Source of the DNA: Streptomyces sp. ISL-98
Lineage (GTDB): Bacteria > Actinomycetota > Actinomycetes > Streptomycetales > Streptomycetaceae
Length of the DNA: 64,000 bases
NCBI RefSeq assembly: GCF_018614055.1
Contig: NZ_JAGGPB010000005.1
Span: forward strand, 62,001 to 126,000
Direction of reading: 5' to 3'
In this document: in pieces, positions 22,223 to 30,056 of the stretch
How the letters are laid out: each line of letters starts with the position of its first letter
Numbering within the stretch: the first letter of the stretch is position 1
Program-made: the position numbers and the translations under genes
Notes under the pieces: model-generated
What the model was told of the DNA's origin: nothing
Database searches by the model: none
Seen by the model: only the letters and a program-made list of their open reading frames with translations

Positions 22223-22962
22223 CTCCGCCGCAGCTGATCCGTTCCGCCCATGAACGCGGCATCACCACCCTCACCCTGGACTCGCCGGCGAACCGCAACG
22301 CGCTCTCCGCGCAGCTCGTCGGCGAGCTCGGCGACGCCCTCTCTTCGTGCGCGAAGGACCCCGCTGTACGGGCCGTTCTGCTGACCCATACAGGGGGCAC
22401 ATTCTGCGCGGGCGCTGACCTCAGGTCGCCGCCCGACCCGGGGGCCTTCGTCGGCCTCATGCGGGCCGTGGTCGAACTGCCCAAACCGGTGGTGGCACGG
22501 GTGACCGGGCACGTACGCGCAGGGGGCCTCGGGCTCCTCGGCGCGTGCGACATCTCGGCGGCCGGGCCGGGCGCGAGCTTCGCCTTCACGGAGTCCCACC
22601 TCGGCCTGGCCCCCGCCGTCATCTCCATGCCACTGCTGCCCCGCCTCGACCCGCGCGGCGCCACCCGCTACTACCTCACAGGGGAACGCTTCGACGCGGC
22701 CGAGGCGGTACGGATCGGGCTGCTGACAGCCGCAGGGGACGATGTGGACGACACACTCACCCCCGTACTGGACGGGCTGCGCAGAGCCTCACCGCAAGGG
22801 CTGGCGGAGTCCAAGCGCCTCGTCACGGCTAGGGTGCTGGATGCCTTCGACCGCTACGCACAGGACCTGGTCGAGCGGTCCGCGTCACTCTTCGCCTCGG
22901 CGGAGGCACGCGAAGGCATGACGGCATTCCTCGAACGACGGGACCCCGCATGGGTGTGGTGA
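22219..22962 (+). CDS. enoyl-CoA hydratase/isomerase family protein
   Basis: The 247-residue crotonase-fold protein begins near GITTLTLDSPANRNALSAQL. It has the CoA-binding and oxyanion region GTFCAGADL, with VTGHVRAGGLGLLGACDI next. At the first catalytic position the sequence FTESHLGLAPAVISM keeps a Glu in TES. It may hydrate the unsaturated acyl-CoA made by the carboxylase or dehydrogenase, as AtuE or glutaconyl-CoA hydratase does. Start ATGA overlaps the ligase, and its end overlaps the TetR gene by 13 bases. Confidence 0.9.
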   Translation: MTPPQLIRSAHERGITTLTLDSPANRNALSAQLVGELGDALSSCAKDPAVRAVLLTHTGGTFCAGADLRSPPDPGAFVGLMRAVVELPKPVVARVTGHVRAGGLGLLGACDISAAGPGASFAFTESHLGLAPAVISMPLLPRLDPRGATRYYLTGERFDAAEAVRIGLLTAAGDDVDDTLTPVLDGLRRASPQGLAESKRLVTARVLDAFDRYAQDLVERSASLFASAEAREGMTAFLERRDPAWVW

Positions 22963-23543
22963 CTTCTCCGAAGGAACCCAAGCAGGACCGCAGCCGGGCC
23001 ACCCGGCAGCGGCTGCTCGAAGCCGCCGTGTCCTGCCTGGCCGAGCGCGGCTGGGCAGGGTCCACGGTGTCCGTCGTCGCGGAACGCGCAGGCGTCTCGC
23101 GCGGCGCCGCCCAACACCACTTCCCGACCCGTGAAGACCTGTTCACGGCGGCCGTCGAGTACGTCGCCGAGGAACGCTCGCACGCCCTGCGCAACCTCCC
23201 CGTACAGAACCGGACCGCCGTCGTCACCGCCCTCGTCGACCTCTACACCGGCCCGCTCTTCCGCGCCGCCCTCCACTTGTGGGTCGCCGCCTCCAACGAG
23301 GAGCAGCTCCGCCACCGCGTCACGGAACTGGAGGCCCGCGTCGGACGTGAGTCGCACCGGATCGCGGTGGAACTGCTCGGCGCGGACGAGTCCGTTCCCG
23401 GCGTACGCGAAACGGTCCAGGGCTTCCTCGACATGGCACGCGGCCTGGGCCTCGCCACCCTCCTCACCGACGACGCGGCACGCCGCAAGAGGGTGGTGGC
23501 GCAGTGGGCGACACTCCTGGACGACGCGCTCACGACCCGGTGA
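22950..23543 (+). CDS. TetR-family transcriptional regulator
   Basis: The 197-residue protein has a basic N-terminus and a TetR helix-turn-helix (STVSVVAERAGVSRGAAQHHFPTREDLFTAAVEYV, about 35-70). A helical C-terminal domain with a ligand pocket follows. It is the last gene of the operon and overlaps the hydratase gene, so it is co-transcribed with its targets. It probably represses the operon through the palindrome at 12871-12884 and is released by an acyl-CoA; both points are inference. Confidence 0.92.
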   Translation: MGVVTSPKEPKQDRSRATRQRLLEAAVSCLAERGWAGSTVSVVAERAGVSRGAAQHHFPTREDLFTAAVEYVAEERSHALRNLPVQNRTAVVTALVDLYTGPLFRAALHLWVAASNEEQLRHRVTELEARVGRESHRIAVELLGADESVPGVRETVQGFLDMARGLGLATLLTDDAARRKRVVAQWATLLDDALTTR

Positions 23544-23568
23544 ACGGCCGGAGCCGCAGGAGCAGCCG

Positions 23569-23607
23569 AACGGCGCCGCACCCTCCACGCGGGTGTGCGG
23601 CGCCGTT
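23569..23607. terminator. terminator between the TetR gene and citrate synthase
   Basis: The arms 23569-23581 (AACGGCGCCGCAC) and 23595-23607 pair perfectly over 13 bases with a 13-base loop. The hairpin lies between convergent genes and ends the 10.6-kb operon as well as the citrate synthase message. Confidence 0.85.
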
Positions 23608-23662
23608 TCGGGTACGGACTTTCGCGTACGGGCTTTCGTTTACGGGATAAGCGCGTGCGGGA

Positions 23663-24763
23663 TCAGCGCGCGATGTCGTCGAAGCCCGTGACCTCGCGCG
23701 GGCTGCGTGACGCGGGACCGACGTAGCGCGCGGAGGGCCGCACCAGGCGCCCCGTCCGCTTCTGCTCCAGGATGTGGGCACTCCACCCGGCCGTGCGCGC
23801 GCACGTGAACATCGACGTGAACATGTGGGCCGGGACCTCCGCGAAGTCCAGGACGATCGCCGCCCAGAACTCCACGTTCGTCGCCAGCACCCGGTCGGGA
23901 CGCCGCGAGTGCAGCTCCTCCAGAGCCGCCTTCTCCAGCGCCTCGGCGACCTCGAAGCGCGGCGCCGCGAGCTCCTTCGCCGTACGCCGCAGAACCCGCG
24001 CGCGCGGGTCCTCGGCCCGGTACACGCGGTGACCGAAGCCCATCAGGCGCTCGCCCTTGTCCAGGGCTTGCTTCACGTACGCCGTCGCGTCACCCGTGCG
24101 CTCGATCTCCTCGATCATCCCGAGCACACGGGACGGAGCACCACCGTGCAGCGGCCCCGACATGGCACCGACCGCGCCCGACAGGGCGGCCGCGACATCG
24201 GCGCCGGTGGACGCGATGACCCGGGCAGTGAAGGTGGAGGCATTCATGCCGTGCTCGGCGGCCGACGTCCAGTAGGCGTCGACGGCCTTGACGTGCTTGG
24301 GGTCGGGCTCCCCGCGCCAGCGCTTCATGAAGCGCTCGACGACGGTGTCCGCCTTGTCGATCTCCCGCTGCGGGACCATCGGCAGGCCCTGCCCGCGCGC
24401 CGACTGGGCGACGTACGACAGCGCCATCACGGCAGCACGGGCCAGGTCGTCACGCGCCGTCTGCTCGTCGATGTCGAGCAGCGGTTTCAGGCCCCAGACG
24501 GGGGCGAGCATCGCCAGCGCGGACTGCACGTCGACGCGGATGTCACCGGAGTGGACCGGGATCGGGAACGGCTCGGCGGGCGGCAGGCCGGGATTGAACG
24601 CACCGTCGACCAGCAGGCCCCACACGTTCCCGAAGGACACGTGCCCGACGAGGTCTTCGATGTCGACCCCCCGGTAACGGAGAGCACCGCCCTCCTTGTC
24701 CGGTTCTGCGATCTCCGTTTCGAACGCGACGACTCCTTCGAGTCCGGGTACGAAGTCGGACAT
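23663..24763 (-). CDS. citrate synthase 2-type protein
   Basis: The 366-residue protein starts SDFVPGLEGVVAFETEIAEPDKEGGALRYRGVDIEDLV. Family residues are present: LHGGAPS, GFGHRVY, and the catalytic-Asp strand FWAAIVLDFAEVP. The length is that of the short CitA-like paralogue of actinobacteria, not the main 430-residue GltA. It may make citrate or methylcitrate from oxaloacetate and an acyl-CoA. ATG 24761-24763 follows AGGAG. The gene is divergent from pdxH across 319 bases. Confidence 0.92.
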   Translation of the reverse strand: MSDFVPGLEGVVAFETEIAEPDKEGGALRYRGVDIEDLVGHVSFGNVWGLLVDGAFNPGLPPAEPFPIPVHSGDIRVDVQSALAMLAPVWGLKPLLDIDEQTARDDLARAAVMALSYVAQSARGQGLPMVPQREIDKADTVVERFMKRWRGEPDPKHVKAVDAYWTSAAEHGMNASTFTARVIASTGADVAAALSGAVGAMSGPLHGGAPSRVLGMIEEIERTGDATAYVKQALDKGERLMGFGHRVYRAEDPRARVLRRTAKELAAPRFEVAEALEKAALEELHSRRPDRVLATNVEFWAAIVLDFAEVPAHMFTSMFTCARTAGWSAHILEQKRTGRLVRPSARYVGPASRSPREVTGFDDIAR

Positions 24764-25082
24764 CAGGCGGCTCCTCATGATGTGTGCGACAAGCGGCTTA
24801 TGACCAAATGTCAGGTCTAGAACGGCTCTGGGTGTCAGGCGCCGGCGTCAGATTGTCAGGTGCCGGCGGTCACCCCGGTGATGCCCCGCGCGGCCGGTGG
24901 TCACCCAACCTCTGCGGGAGCAGGCACGATATCCCCTGCTGTATGGAGGCCACAGTGGCCTACGGGGAGATTTTGGCGGGTTCCGCCTATGCGGGGAAGC
25001 GTGATTACCGGCACACTGCTCCATTTCCCGCGCGGAGGATTGACGGCACCGGGTGCCGGGCAGACTGAGGCACTGCGGCAGG
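24764..25082. other. intergenic region between citrate synthase and pdxH
   Basis: The 319 bases carry the start regions of two divergent genes. Direct repeats of GTCAGGYGCCGGCG lie near 24830-24870, and GGCCACAGTGGCC is a perfect palindrome near 24950. A 41-codon frame from ATG 24943 lacks a ribosome site and membrane or domain features, so I do not call it a gene. Confidence 0.5.
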
Positions 25083-25745
25083 ATGGCACCTGTGCCGAAC
25101 CGAGATTTCGATCCCGCCGCCATGCGTGAGCACTACCGCAGCGAAGCCCTCAGCGAGGCGAAGCTCGCGGCCGAGCCCATGGGCCAGTTCGACCACTGGT
25201 TCAAGGAAGTCGCCCGCGGCGGTCTCCACGAGCCGAACGCGATGATCGTCTCCACGGCGACCCCCGAAGGCCGCCCCTCGTCGCGCACGGTCCTGCTGAA
25301 GCAGTACGACGGCCGGGGCTTCGTGTTCTTCACGAACTACGCCTCCCGCAAGGGCCGCGAAATCGAAGCCAATCCGTACGTCTCGCTGCTCTTCCCGTGG
25401 CACCAGATCGCCCGCCAGGTGATCGTCACCGGCAGGGCCGCCCGTATCGGCCGCGACGAAACGGCAGCCTATTTCCGCACCCGCCCGCACGGCTCGCAAC
25501 TGGGCGCGTGGGCGAGTGCACAGTCCTCGGTGATCGCATCCCGCGAGGAACTGCTGGCCCGCTACGAGGAACTCGCCGCCCGATATCCGGAAACCGAACG
25601 GGTTCCCGTGCCGCCGGACTGGGGCGGATACCGCGTAGCACCAGAAATGGTGGAATTCTGGCAGGGCCACGAAAACCGCCTGCACGACCGCCTGCGGTAC
25701 GTGGCGGAGGGCAGCACGTGGCGGGTGGAGCGGCTCTGCCCGTAG
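25083..25745 (+). CDS. pdxH: pyridoxamine 5'-phosphate oxidase
   Basis: This 220-residue FMN enzyme oxidises pyridoxamine or pyridoxine phosphate to pyridoxal phosphate. Recognisable parts are [45 protein letters not shown] (FMN phosphate binding), [12 protein letters not shown] and the C-terminal PPDWGGYRV...W..ENRLHDR...W..ERL. The start is ATG 25083, although GTG 25092 and an in-frame ATG 30 bases upstream are possible. SerC upstream needs the same cofactor. A multi-stem hairpin follows 34 bases after the stop. Confidence 0.95.
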   Translation: MAPVPNRDFDPAAMREHYRSEALSEAKLAAEPMGQFDHWFKEVARGGLHEPNAMIVSTATPEGRPSSRTVLLKQYDGRGFVFFTNYASRKGREIEANPYVSLLFPWHQIARQVIVTGRAARIGRDETAAYFRTRPHGSQLGAWASAQSSVIASREELLARYEELAARYPETERVPVPPDWGGYRVAPEMVEFWQGHENRLHDRLRYVAEGSTWRVERLCP

Positions 25746-25778
25746 GGCGCGGGGCCGGCGCCCCTGGGAACGCAGAAA

Positions 25779-25839
25779 CCCGCGGGCTCTGGTTCCTCCT
25801 TGCGGAGGAGCCGGCCGGACTTACCGGCGAGCCCGCGGG
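25779..25839. terminator. multi-stem terminator between pdxH and the opposing small RNA
   Basis: The outer arms CCCGCGGGCTC (25779-25789) and 25829-25839 pair perfectly. Inside are a TCCTCC/GGAGGA stem and a GCCGG/CCGGC stem. On the minus strand the structure is followed by TTTCTGCGTT, a weak U-tract. It can end both the pdxH transcript and the opposing small transcript. Confidence 0.75.
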
Positions 25840-25901
25840 TCGGTGACTGCTTGGGATTGGGCCGGCAGCGCCGGCACCGCACTGAGTGCGACAGCAGGCA
25901 G

Positions 25902-25940
25902 TCAGCCCGCAGCCACCTCACGAGTCCGGAAAGAAATCAC
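25902..25940 (-). CDS. 12-residue peptide ORF with a near-perfect ribosome site
   Basis: GTG at 25938-25940 opens MISFRTREVAAG and a TGA at 25902-25904. Ten bases upstream lies AAAGGAGG within GAAAGGAGGTGATC, which is complementary to the 3' end of 16S rRNA over its whole length. Such long pairing is rare in Streptomyces mRNA. The peptide has no membrane or domain features. It may be a leader peptide or a ribosome-capturing element. Confidence 0.5.
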   Translation of the reverse strand: MISFRTREVAAG

Positions 25941-25971
25941 TTCCCGATCACCTCCTTTCGGTGTGAGCCAC

Positions 25972-26000
25972 ACACTAGGAGCCGTTCCGACGCCGCTCAA
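25972..26000 (-). promoter_or_regulatory. HrdB-type promoter of the small transcript
   Basis: Read on the minus strand, TTGAGC (25995-26000), a 17-base spacer and TAGTGT (25972-25977) make a close match to the vegetative consensus. The start point would be near 25965, six bases before the ribosome site begins. Confidence 0.65.
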
Positions 26001-26123
26001 CCGAATTTCGGCAAACTCGAATTTCCCTGAACGGTGTGTGTGCTGCGTCACGTTCCAGTTGAATGATCCTCACTTCAAGTTCAGTGCAGTGCAGCACAGG
26101 TGAACACCTGCAGGGGGTGCCAG

Positions 26124-27500
26124 GTGAGTGCTTCCCGGATTGGCGAGACCACCGATGCGTTCGGTCCCGACGAGCCAGGACCCGGTTCGGACGATCTTCT
26201 TGCCGCGCTTCTCGACGGCATGGACGCCGCGCTCTGCGCCTTCGACGCGGACGGGGTGATCACCCACTGGAACCGCGAGGCCGAGCGGATTCTCGGCTGG
26301 ACGGCCGACGAAGCCGTCGGGCGGGCCGGGTTCGCAGGCTGGGCGGCGCGGGCTGCGGACGCGGACGAGGTGCAGGGTCGGCTGATGTCGGCGATGCATG
26401 CGCTGGGGCGCCAGGTGCACGAGTTCGCGTTACTGAGGAAGGACGGCGGGCGTGTTCTCGTACGGACCCAGTCGGCGGGGGTCAGGGGCGCCGAGGGCAG
26501 GCCGGCTGGGGTGTACTGCGCGTTCAGCGAAGTGCATGCGCAGATCGATCTGGAACGGGCGATCGCGCTGAGCGAGGCGCTCTTCGAGGACGCGTCCTGG
26601 GGGGTCGTGCTCGTGGATGTCGACCTGCGCCCCACCGTCGTCAACGCCCACGCGGCGCGTGCGCTGGGCGCGGGGCGTACGTCGCTGCTGGGCCGCCCCC
26701 TGGGGGAGCTCGTCGTCCAGGGCGTGGAGGAACTGGAGGGCGCCCTCCAGCACGTGCTGGCAGAAGGGGCGCCGCCCGCCCCCGCCGAGCTGTGGGTGAC
26801 GCTGCGTACGGCCGAGGGCGGCAGGAAGGGCGAGCGGCGGCGGTGCTGGCGCAGCGGATTCCTGCGGCTGGCTTCGCCGCTGGCGGAGGAGCCTGTGCCG
26901 CTGGGGGTCGGCTGGCTGTTCCAGGACATCACCGAGGTGAAGCTGGCCCAGCAGGAGGCGGCGCAGCTGCGCTTCCGCGGCAATCAGCTGCACCGGGCCG
27001 GGCGGGCGGCGGCGGAGTGCGAGGACCCGATGGAGGCGGCGAGGTCGTACCTGGACTTCGCGCTCGCGGGCTTCGCCGACCATGCGCTGATCGACCTGAC
27101 CGTGGGGGAGCATCCGACCCGCCTGGTACGGGTGGCGGCCACGCCGTCGGGCGGCGCACCGGGCCCGTGCCTGCCGGTGAACGACACAGCGGGCCTCCCC
27201 GTCCGCTACACCCAGGGCCACCCCGCGCTCCAGTGCCTGGACCGCAACGGATCGGTACGGGCGAGCGCAGGGGGAGAGGGGCCGGCGCAGGAGGACTGGG
27301 CGACGCAACGCCAGTGGCCCCAGGACACGGTGCACGCCCTGTGCACGGTGCTGCGCAGCCGGGGCCGGACGCTGGGCGTGGCGACGTTCCTGCGGGGGCC
27401 GACGCGGGCGGCGTTCGAGCGGGCGGACGCGGCGTACGCGGAGAGCATGGCGGTAAGGGTGGCGGCGGCGATCGATCTTGCCCAGTGCGTGTCGCCTTGA
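26124..27500 (+). CDS. PAS/GAF sensor protein with a TTA codon
   Basis: The 458-residue protein has two PAS domains and a GAF-like domain. The first PAS is at about 25-150 (GMDAALCAFDADGVITHWNREAERILGW), the second at about 160-290 (EDASWGVVLVDVDLRPTVVN), and the GAF-like region is C-terminal (330-450). There is no kinase, PP2C or HTH output domain, although such sensors usually precede a SpoIIE phosphatase. GTG 26124 follows AGGGGG; GTG 26100 is an alternative. A TTA codon at 26430-26432 makes translation depend on the bldA tRNA. A repeat block and a kinase remnant follow, so the gene may be the surviving part of something larger. Confidence 0.85.
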   Translation: MSASRIGETTDAFGPDEPGPGSDDLLAALLDGMDAALCAFDADGVITHWNREAERILGWTADEAVGRAGFAGWAARAADADEVQGRLMSAMHALGRQVHEFALLRKDGGRVLVRTQSAGVRGAEGRPAGVYCAFSEVHAQIDLERAIALSEALFEDASWGVVLVDVDLRPTVVNAHAARALGAGRTSLLGRPLGELVVQGVEELEGALQHVLAEGAPPAPAELWVTLRTAEGGRKGERRRCWRSGFLRLASPLAEEPVPLGVGWLFQDITEVKLAQQEAAQLRFRGNQLHRAGRAAAECEDPMEAARSYLDFALAGFADHALIDLTVGEHPTRLVRVAATPSGGAPGPCLPVNDTAGLPVRYTQGHPALQCLDRNGSVRASAGGEGPAQEDWATQRQWPQDTVHALCTVLRSRGRTLGVATFLRGPTRAAFERADAAYAESMAVRVAAAIDLAQCVSP

Positions 27501-27524
27501 CGCAGGTGGCTGCGACGCGCCTGG

Positions 27525-27746
27525 GGCGCGGTGGGGTGCGGGCGCCCGCGGCGGGCTTGTTCCCCCGCCCCCTTCCCGCTTCGACATTTTGCGGGCTTCC
27601 GCCGAGTGGGGGCTCCGCCCCAGGCCCCGCTCCTCGGCACACCAGCCCGTTGGGGGTCCCCCCTGGACGAAGTCCTTGGGGGAGTTTGAGGACATGCCCG
27701 AAGGGCGTCCGGGGGTCTGGGGGCTTGCCCCCAGTTTGGGGAAGGG
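27525..27746 (+). repeat. GC-rich mosaic repeat after the PAS gene
   Basis: The modules CCTTCCCGCTTCGACATTTTG (inverse of the AAATGTC block), GGGGGCTCCGCCCCAGGCC, GGGGGTCCCCC and TCCGGGGGTCTGGGGGCTTGC recur at 31.1 and 57.9 kb. Several are self-complementary. The block ends exactly where the kinase-like frame becomes recognisable. Confidence 0.8.
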
Positions 27747-27866
27747 GCGGGCCTCGGCCTGTCGATCGTGGCGTCGATCGCCCGTGCGTACGACGCGGAG
27801 GCGACGGCGGAGGCGAATGAGGGGGGCGGGCTTACGGTGTGGGTGCGATTCCGGGTGACGGGCTGA
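27747..27866 (+). pseudogene. C-terminal remnant of a histidine kinase
   Basis: The frame ending at TGA 27864-27866 reads AGLGLSIVASIARAYDA, then a short variable stretch, then LTVWVRFRV. This is the G2 box and last strand of a HATPase_c domain of a sensor kinase. No start codon, H-box, N-box or G1 box lies upstream; the repeat block takes their place. It is therefore the tail of a deleted kinase gene of about 40 codons, now without function. Confidence 0.65.
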
Positions 27867-27867
27867 T

Positions 27868-27895
27868 GCGGTGCGGGCGGCCGTGCCCGCACCGC
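27868..27895. terminator. terminator next to the SIS-domain gene
   Basis: The arms 27868-27878 (GCGGTGCGGGC) and 27885-27895 pair perfectly over 11 bases with a 6-base loop. The hairpin follows the end of the minus-strand SIS gene by six bases. Confidence 0.8.
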
Positions 27896-27901
27896 ACCCC
27901 A

Positions 27902-28657
27902 TTAGTGCCGGAAGAAGATCCGGTCCCCGTACTCCGTCATCACACGCCCGTTCCACTCGTGGCCCCCGTCGACATTCCCCGACCGGAGCAACGGCGGCTC
28001 GATGCCCCGCTCCGCCAGCTCCCCCGCCGCCGTAGCCATGACCGCCTGCATCAGCGCGCTCGTGACGACCGTGGACGCCGGGGCGAACGGTGCCTCGATT
28101 CCCTCTGCCGTGAGCTCCGCGTCGCCCACCGCGATCTTGCTGTCGAGCACGATGTCGCAGTGGTCCTTGAGGTACGTGCCCGACTTGTGCCGGGCCTTCG
28201 TCTCCCTCGCGTACGCCACCGACGTCACGCCGATGACCTTCAGGCCGAGCGCCCGCGCGTTCATCGCCATCTCCACCGGCAGCGCGTTGCGCCCGGACAG
28301 CGAGATGATCACGAGTACGTCGCCGGGCCTGGCGGGGCTGCTGTCCAGCACGGCACCTGCGAGCCCGTCGACACGCTCAAGGGCGGAGCCCAGTGTGGCC
28401 GGCATGACGTCAACGCCGACGACGCCGGGCACGGCGAGCAGGTTCATCAGGGCCAGGCCGCCGGCCCGGTAGACGACGTCCTGGGCGGCGAGCGAGGAGT
28501 GGCCCGCGCCGAAGGCGAAGAGCCGGCCGCCCGCCTCCACGGTGTCGGCGATCGCGGCCCCGGCGGCCACGATGCCGTCGGCCTCCTCGTCGCGCACGCG
28601 CTGCAGCAGACCGATCGCGGCGTCGAAGAACTGACCTGCCAGTTTGCTCTCGCTCAT
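27902..28657 (-). CDS. SIS-domain sugar-phosphate binding protein
   Basis: The 251-residue protein is a single SIS domain with GRLFAFGAGHSSLAAQDVVYRAGG at the sugar-phosphate site and VLVIISLSGRNALPVEMAM in the core. Relatives annotated as UPF0309 or phosphosugar isomerases bind phosphorylated amino sugars; the exact reaction is unknown. The HEWNGRV segment near the C-terminus is conserved in the family. It is divergent from the iron regulator across 155 bases. Confidence 0.88.
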   Translation of the reverse strand: MSESKLAGQFFDAAIGLLQRVRDEEADGIVAAGAAIADTVEAGGRLFAFGAGHSSLAAQDVVYRAGGLALMNLLAVPGVVGVDVMPATLGSALERVDGLAGAVLDSSPARPGDVLVIISLSGRNALPVEMAMNARALGLKVIGVTSVAYARETKARHKSGTYLKDHCDIVLDSKIAVGDAELTAEGIEAPFAPASTVVTSALMQAVMATAAGELAERGIEPPLLRSGNVDGGHEWNGRVMTEYGDRIFFRH

Positions 28658-28812
28658 CGCGGAGGAGCCCCTTCCAGCGGTACGTCGGTGCGCTCACGTT
28701 GCGGTCTGGACCAGTGCGCTGTCAATACGGCTTCACACTGGCGCGGCACGGTTGTCAGCGCTATGCGTCAGAATTGGGTCAGGGCCAGCGCACGAGTAAT
28801 CGAGGGGCACGT

Positions 28813-29505
28813 ATGTCCGGACTGATCGACACAACGGAGATGTATCTCCGCACCATCCTCGAGCTCGAGGAAGAAGGCGTGGTCCCCATGCGCGCCCGTA
28901 TCGCCGAGCGGCTCGACCAGAGTGGACCGACGGTGAGTCAGACCGTGGCGCGCATGGAGCGCGACGGCCTCGTGACGGTCGCGGGCGACCGTCACCTGGA
29001 GCTCACCGGCGAGGGCCGGATGCTGGCGACGCGCGTGATGCGCAAGCACCGGCTCGCCGAGTGCCTGCTCGTCGACGTGATCGGCCTGGAGTGGGAGCAG
29101 GTCCATGCGGAGGCCTGCCGCTGGGAGCATGTGATGAGCGAGGCGGTGGAGAGGCGCGTCCTCGAGCTGCTGCGTCACCCGACGGAGTCTCCGTACGGGA
29201 ATCCGATCCCGGGCCTGGAGGAGCTGGGGGAGAAGGCGGAGGCCGACCCCTTCCTGGACGACAGCATGGTCAGTCTGAACGACCTGGCGCCGGGACCTGA
29301 GGGCAAGACCGTGGTCGTACGCCGGATCGGGGAGCCGATCCAGACGGACGCCCAGCTGATGTACACGCTGCGCAGGGCGGGCGTGCAGCCCGGCTCGGTG
29401 GTGAGCGTGACGGAGTCGCCCGGTGGTGTCCTCGTCGGCAGCAGCGGCGAGGCCGCGGAGCTCGACGCCGAGGTGGCGTCGCACGTCTTCGTCGCCAAGC
29501 GCTGA
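28813..29505 (+). CDS. dmdR1: DtxR/IdeR-family iron-dependent repressor (DmdR1 type)
   Basis: The 230-residue protein has an N-terminal winged HTH (ARIAERLDQSGPTVSQTVARMERDGL), a metal-binding dimer domain and a C-terminal SH3-like domain (about 150-230). All IdeR metal ligands are present at identical numbers: Met10, His79, Glu83, His98, Cys102, Glu105 and His106. With Fe(II) it should repress siderophore genes and shape iron homeostasis. The length and sequence fit S. coelicolor DmdR1. ATG 28813 is the only good start. The opposite strand carries a long open frame, like the reported adm gene. Confidence 0.95.
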   Translation: MSGLIDTTEMYLRTILELEEEGVVPMRARIAERLDQSGPTVSQTVARMERDGLVTVAGDRHLELTGEGRMLATRVMRKHRLAECLLVDVIGLEWEQVHAEACRWEHVMSEAVERRVLELLRHPTESPYGNPIPGLEELGEKAEADPFLDDSMVSLNDLAPGPEGKTVVVRRIGEPIQTDAQLMYTLRRAGVQPGSVVSVTESPGGVLVGSSGEAAELDAEVASHVFVAKR

Positions 29506-29621
29506 CACCGGGCGCCGGGACGCGAGCGACGAAGCGCGAACAGGGGGACGCACGCAGCGCAGCGCGATCACTGTGGCATCAACGCCCTCCGGTCCCAAGG
29601 CAGTTGGGGCCGGACGGCGCT

Positions 29622-29644
29622 GATTCCGGCGATACGCCGGAATC
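29622..29644. terminator. hairpin after dmdR1
   Basis: GATTCCGGCG (29622-29631) pairs with 29635-29644 over ten bases around a 3-base loop. It lies 117 bases after the dmdR1 stop and is the first strong stem downstream. Confidence 0.6.
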
Positions 29645-29862
29645 CCAGCGACCGGGCGGATCGCGTGCCAGGCTGTGACCGAGGCACATGACGTGAGGAC
29701 CGCCGACCGGCTCTGCCGGTACGGTCGGGGAGGGGGCAGGGGATGCGCCCGTCGCGCAGGCACCGGTTAGGTGCGGCTCGTGTTCGTGCGATTTGTGCTG
29801 CTCACGCTGCGCGCGGTGCCCCCGCTGTCCGCGTCGGTCATTCGGTGCATTCGGCCGGGGAT

Positions 29863-29890
29863 GGCTCCGGCGCCCTGAGGCGCCGGAGCC
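29863..29890. terminator. perfect hairpin in the dmdR1-hydrolase gap
   Basis: GGCTCCGGCGCC (29863-29874) and 29879-29890 form a perfect 12-base-pair stem with a CTGA loop. It probably shields the hydrolase gene from upstream transcription. Confidence 0.75.
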
Positions 29891-30056
29891 TGTCCTCCCC
29901 TGTGCTGACCCGGAGCCCCGAGCTCTCAGGGTCAATCCCCTCGGACCGTCTTCCCCGAGCGGCCCGCCTCCCGCTGAAGATCTCCCCTCGGCAGCGGGCG
30001 TCAATCCTTGATGGTGGTCACTCGAACGAGGGGTCTTGCGCGCGGGAACCGTGTTT

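Larger units (their letters stand above)
25779..25966 (-). ncRNA. candidate small transcript with a 12-codon ORF
   Basis: A good promoter (25972-26000) should start RNA near 25965. The RNA begins almost directly with GAAAGGAGGTGATC, carries a 12-codon frame, then hairpins such as CGCAC-TCA-GTGCG, and meets the terminator at 25779-25839. No gene follows on this strand, because the next sequence is antisense to pdxH. The layout is a free-standing transcript of about 185 bases, either an sRNA or a leader-like element without a downstream gene. It could extend into pdxH as antisense RNA. Existence is inferred from the signals. Confidence 0.55.
28768..29763 (-). other. long open frame antisense to dmdR1 (possible adm)
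   Basis: A 331-codon frame covers dmdR1 completely on the other strand. In S. coelicolor, dmdR1 is reported to overlap an antiparallel gene, adm, that affects siderophore and antibiotic production. In GC-rich DNA, antisense frames of this kind are common by chance, and this one lacks recognisable domains. I record it for its published parallel only; the true start, if any, would lie inside the interval. Confidence 0.25.

Noticed and set aside
24943..25068. 41-codon ORF upstream of pdxH
   Set aside because: No ribosome site, no domain and no membrane segment; its end lies next to the pdxH start region.
25779..25839. tRNA-like fold in the multi-stem element
   Set aside because: No anticodon arm of proper size, no T-loop consensus and no CCA-adjacent acceptor stem; it is better read as a terminator.
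29766..29784. DmdR/IdeR iron box near dmdR1
   Set aside because: Only the left half (TTAGGT) fits the 19-base consensus TTAGGTTAGGCTCACCTAA; the right half does not.
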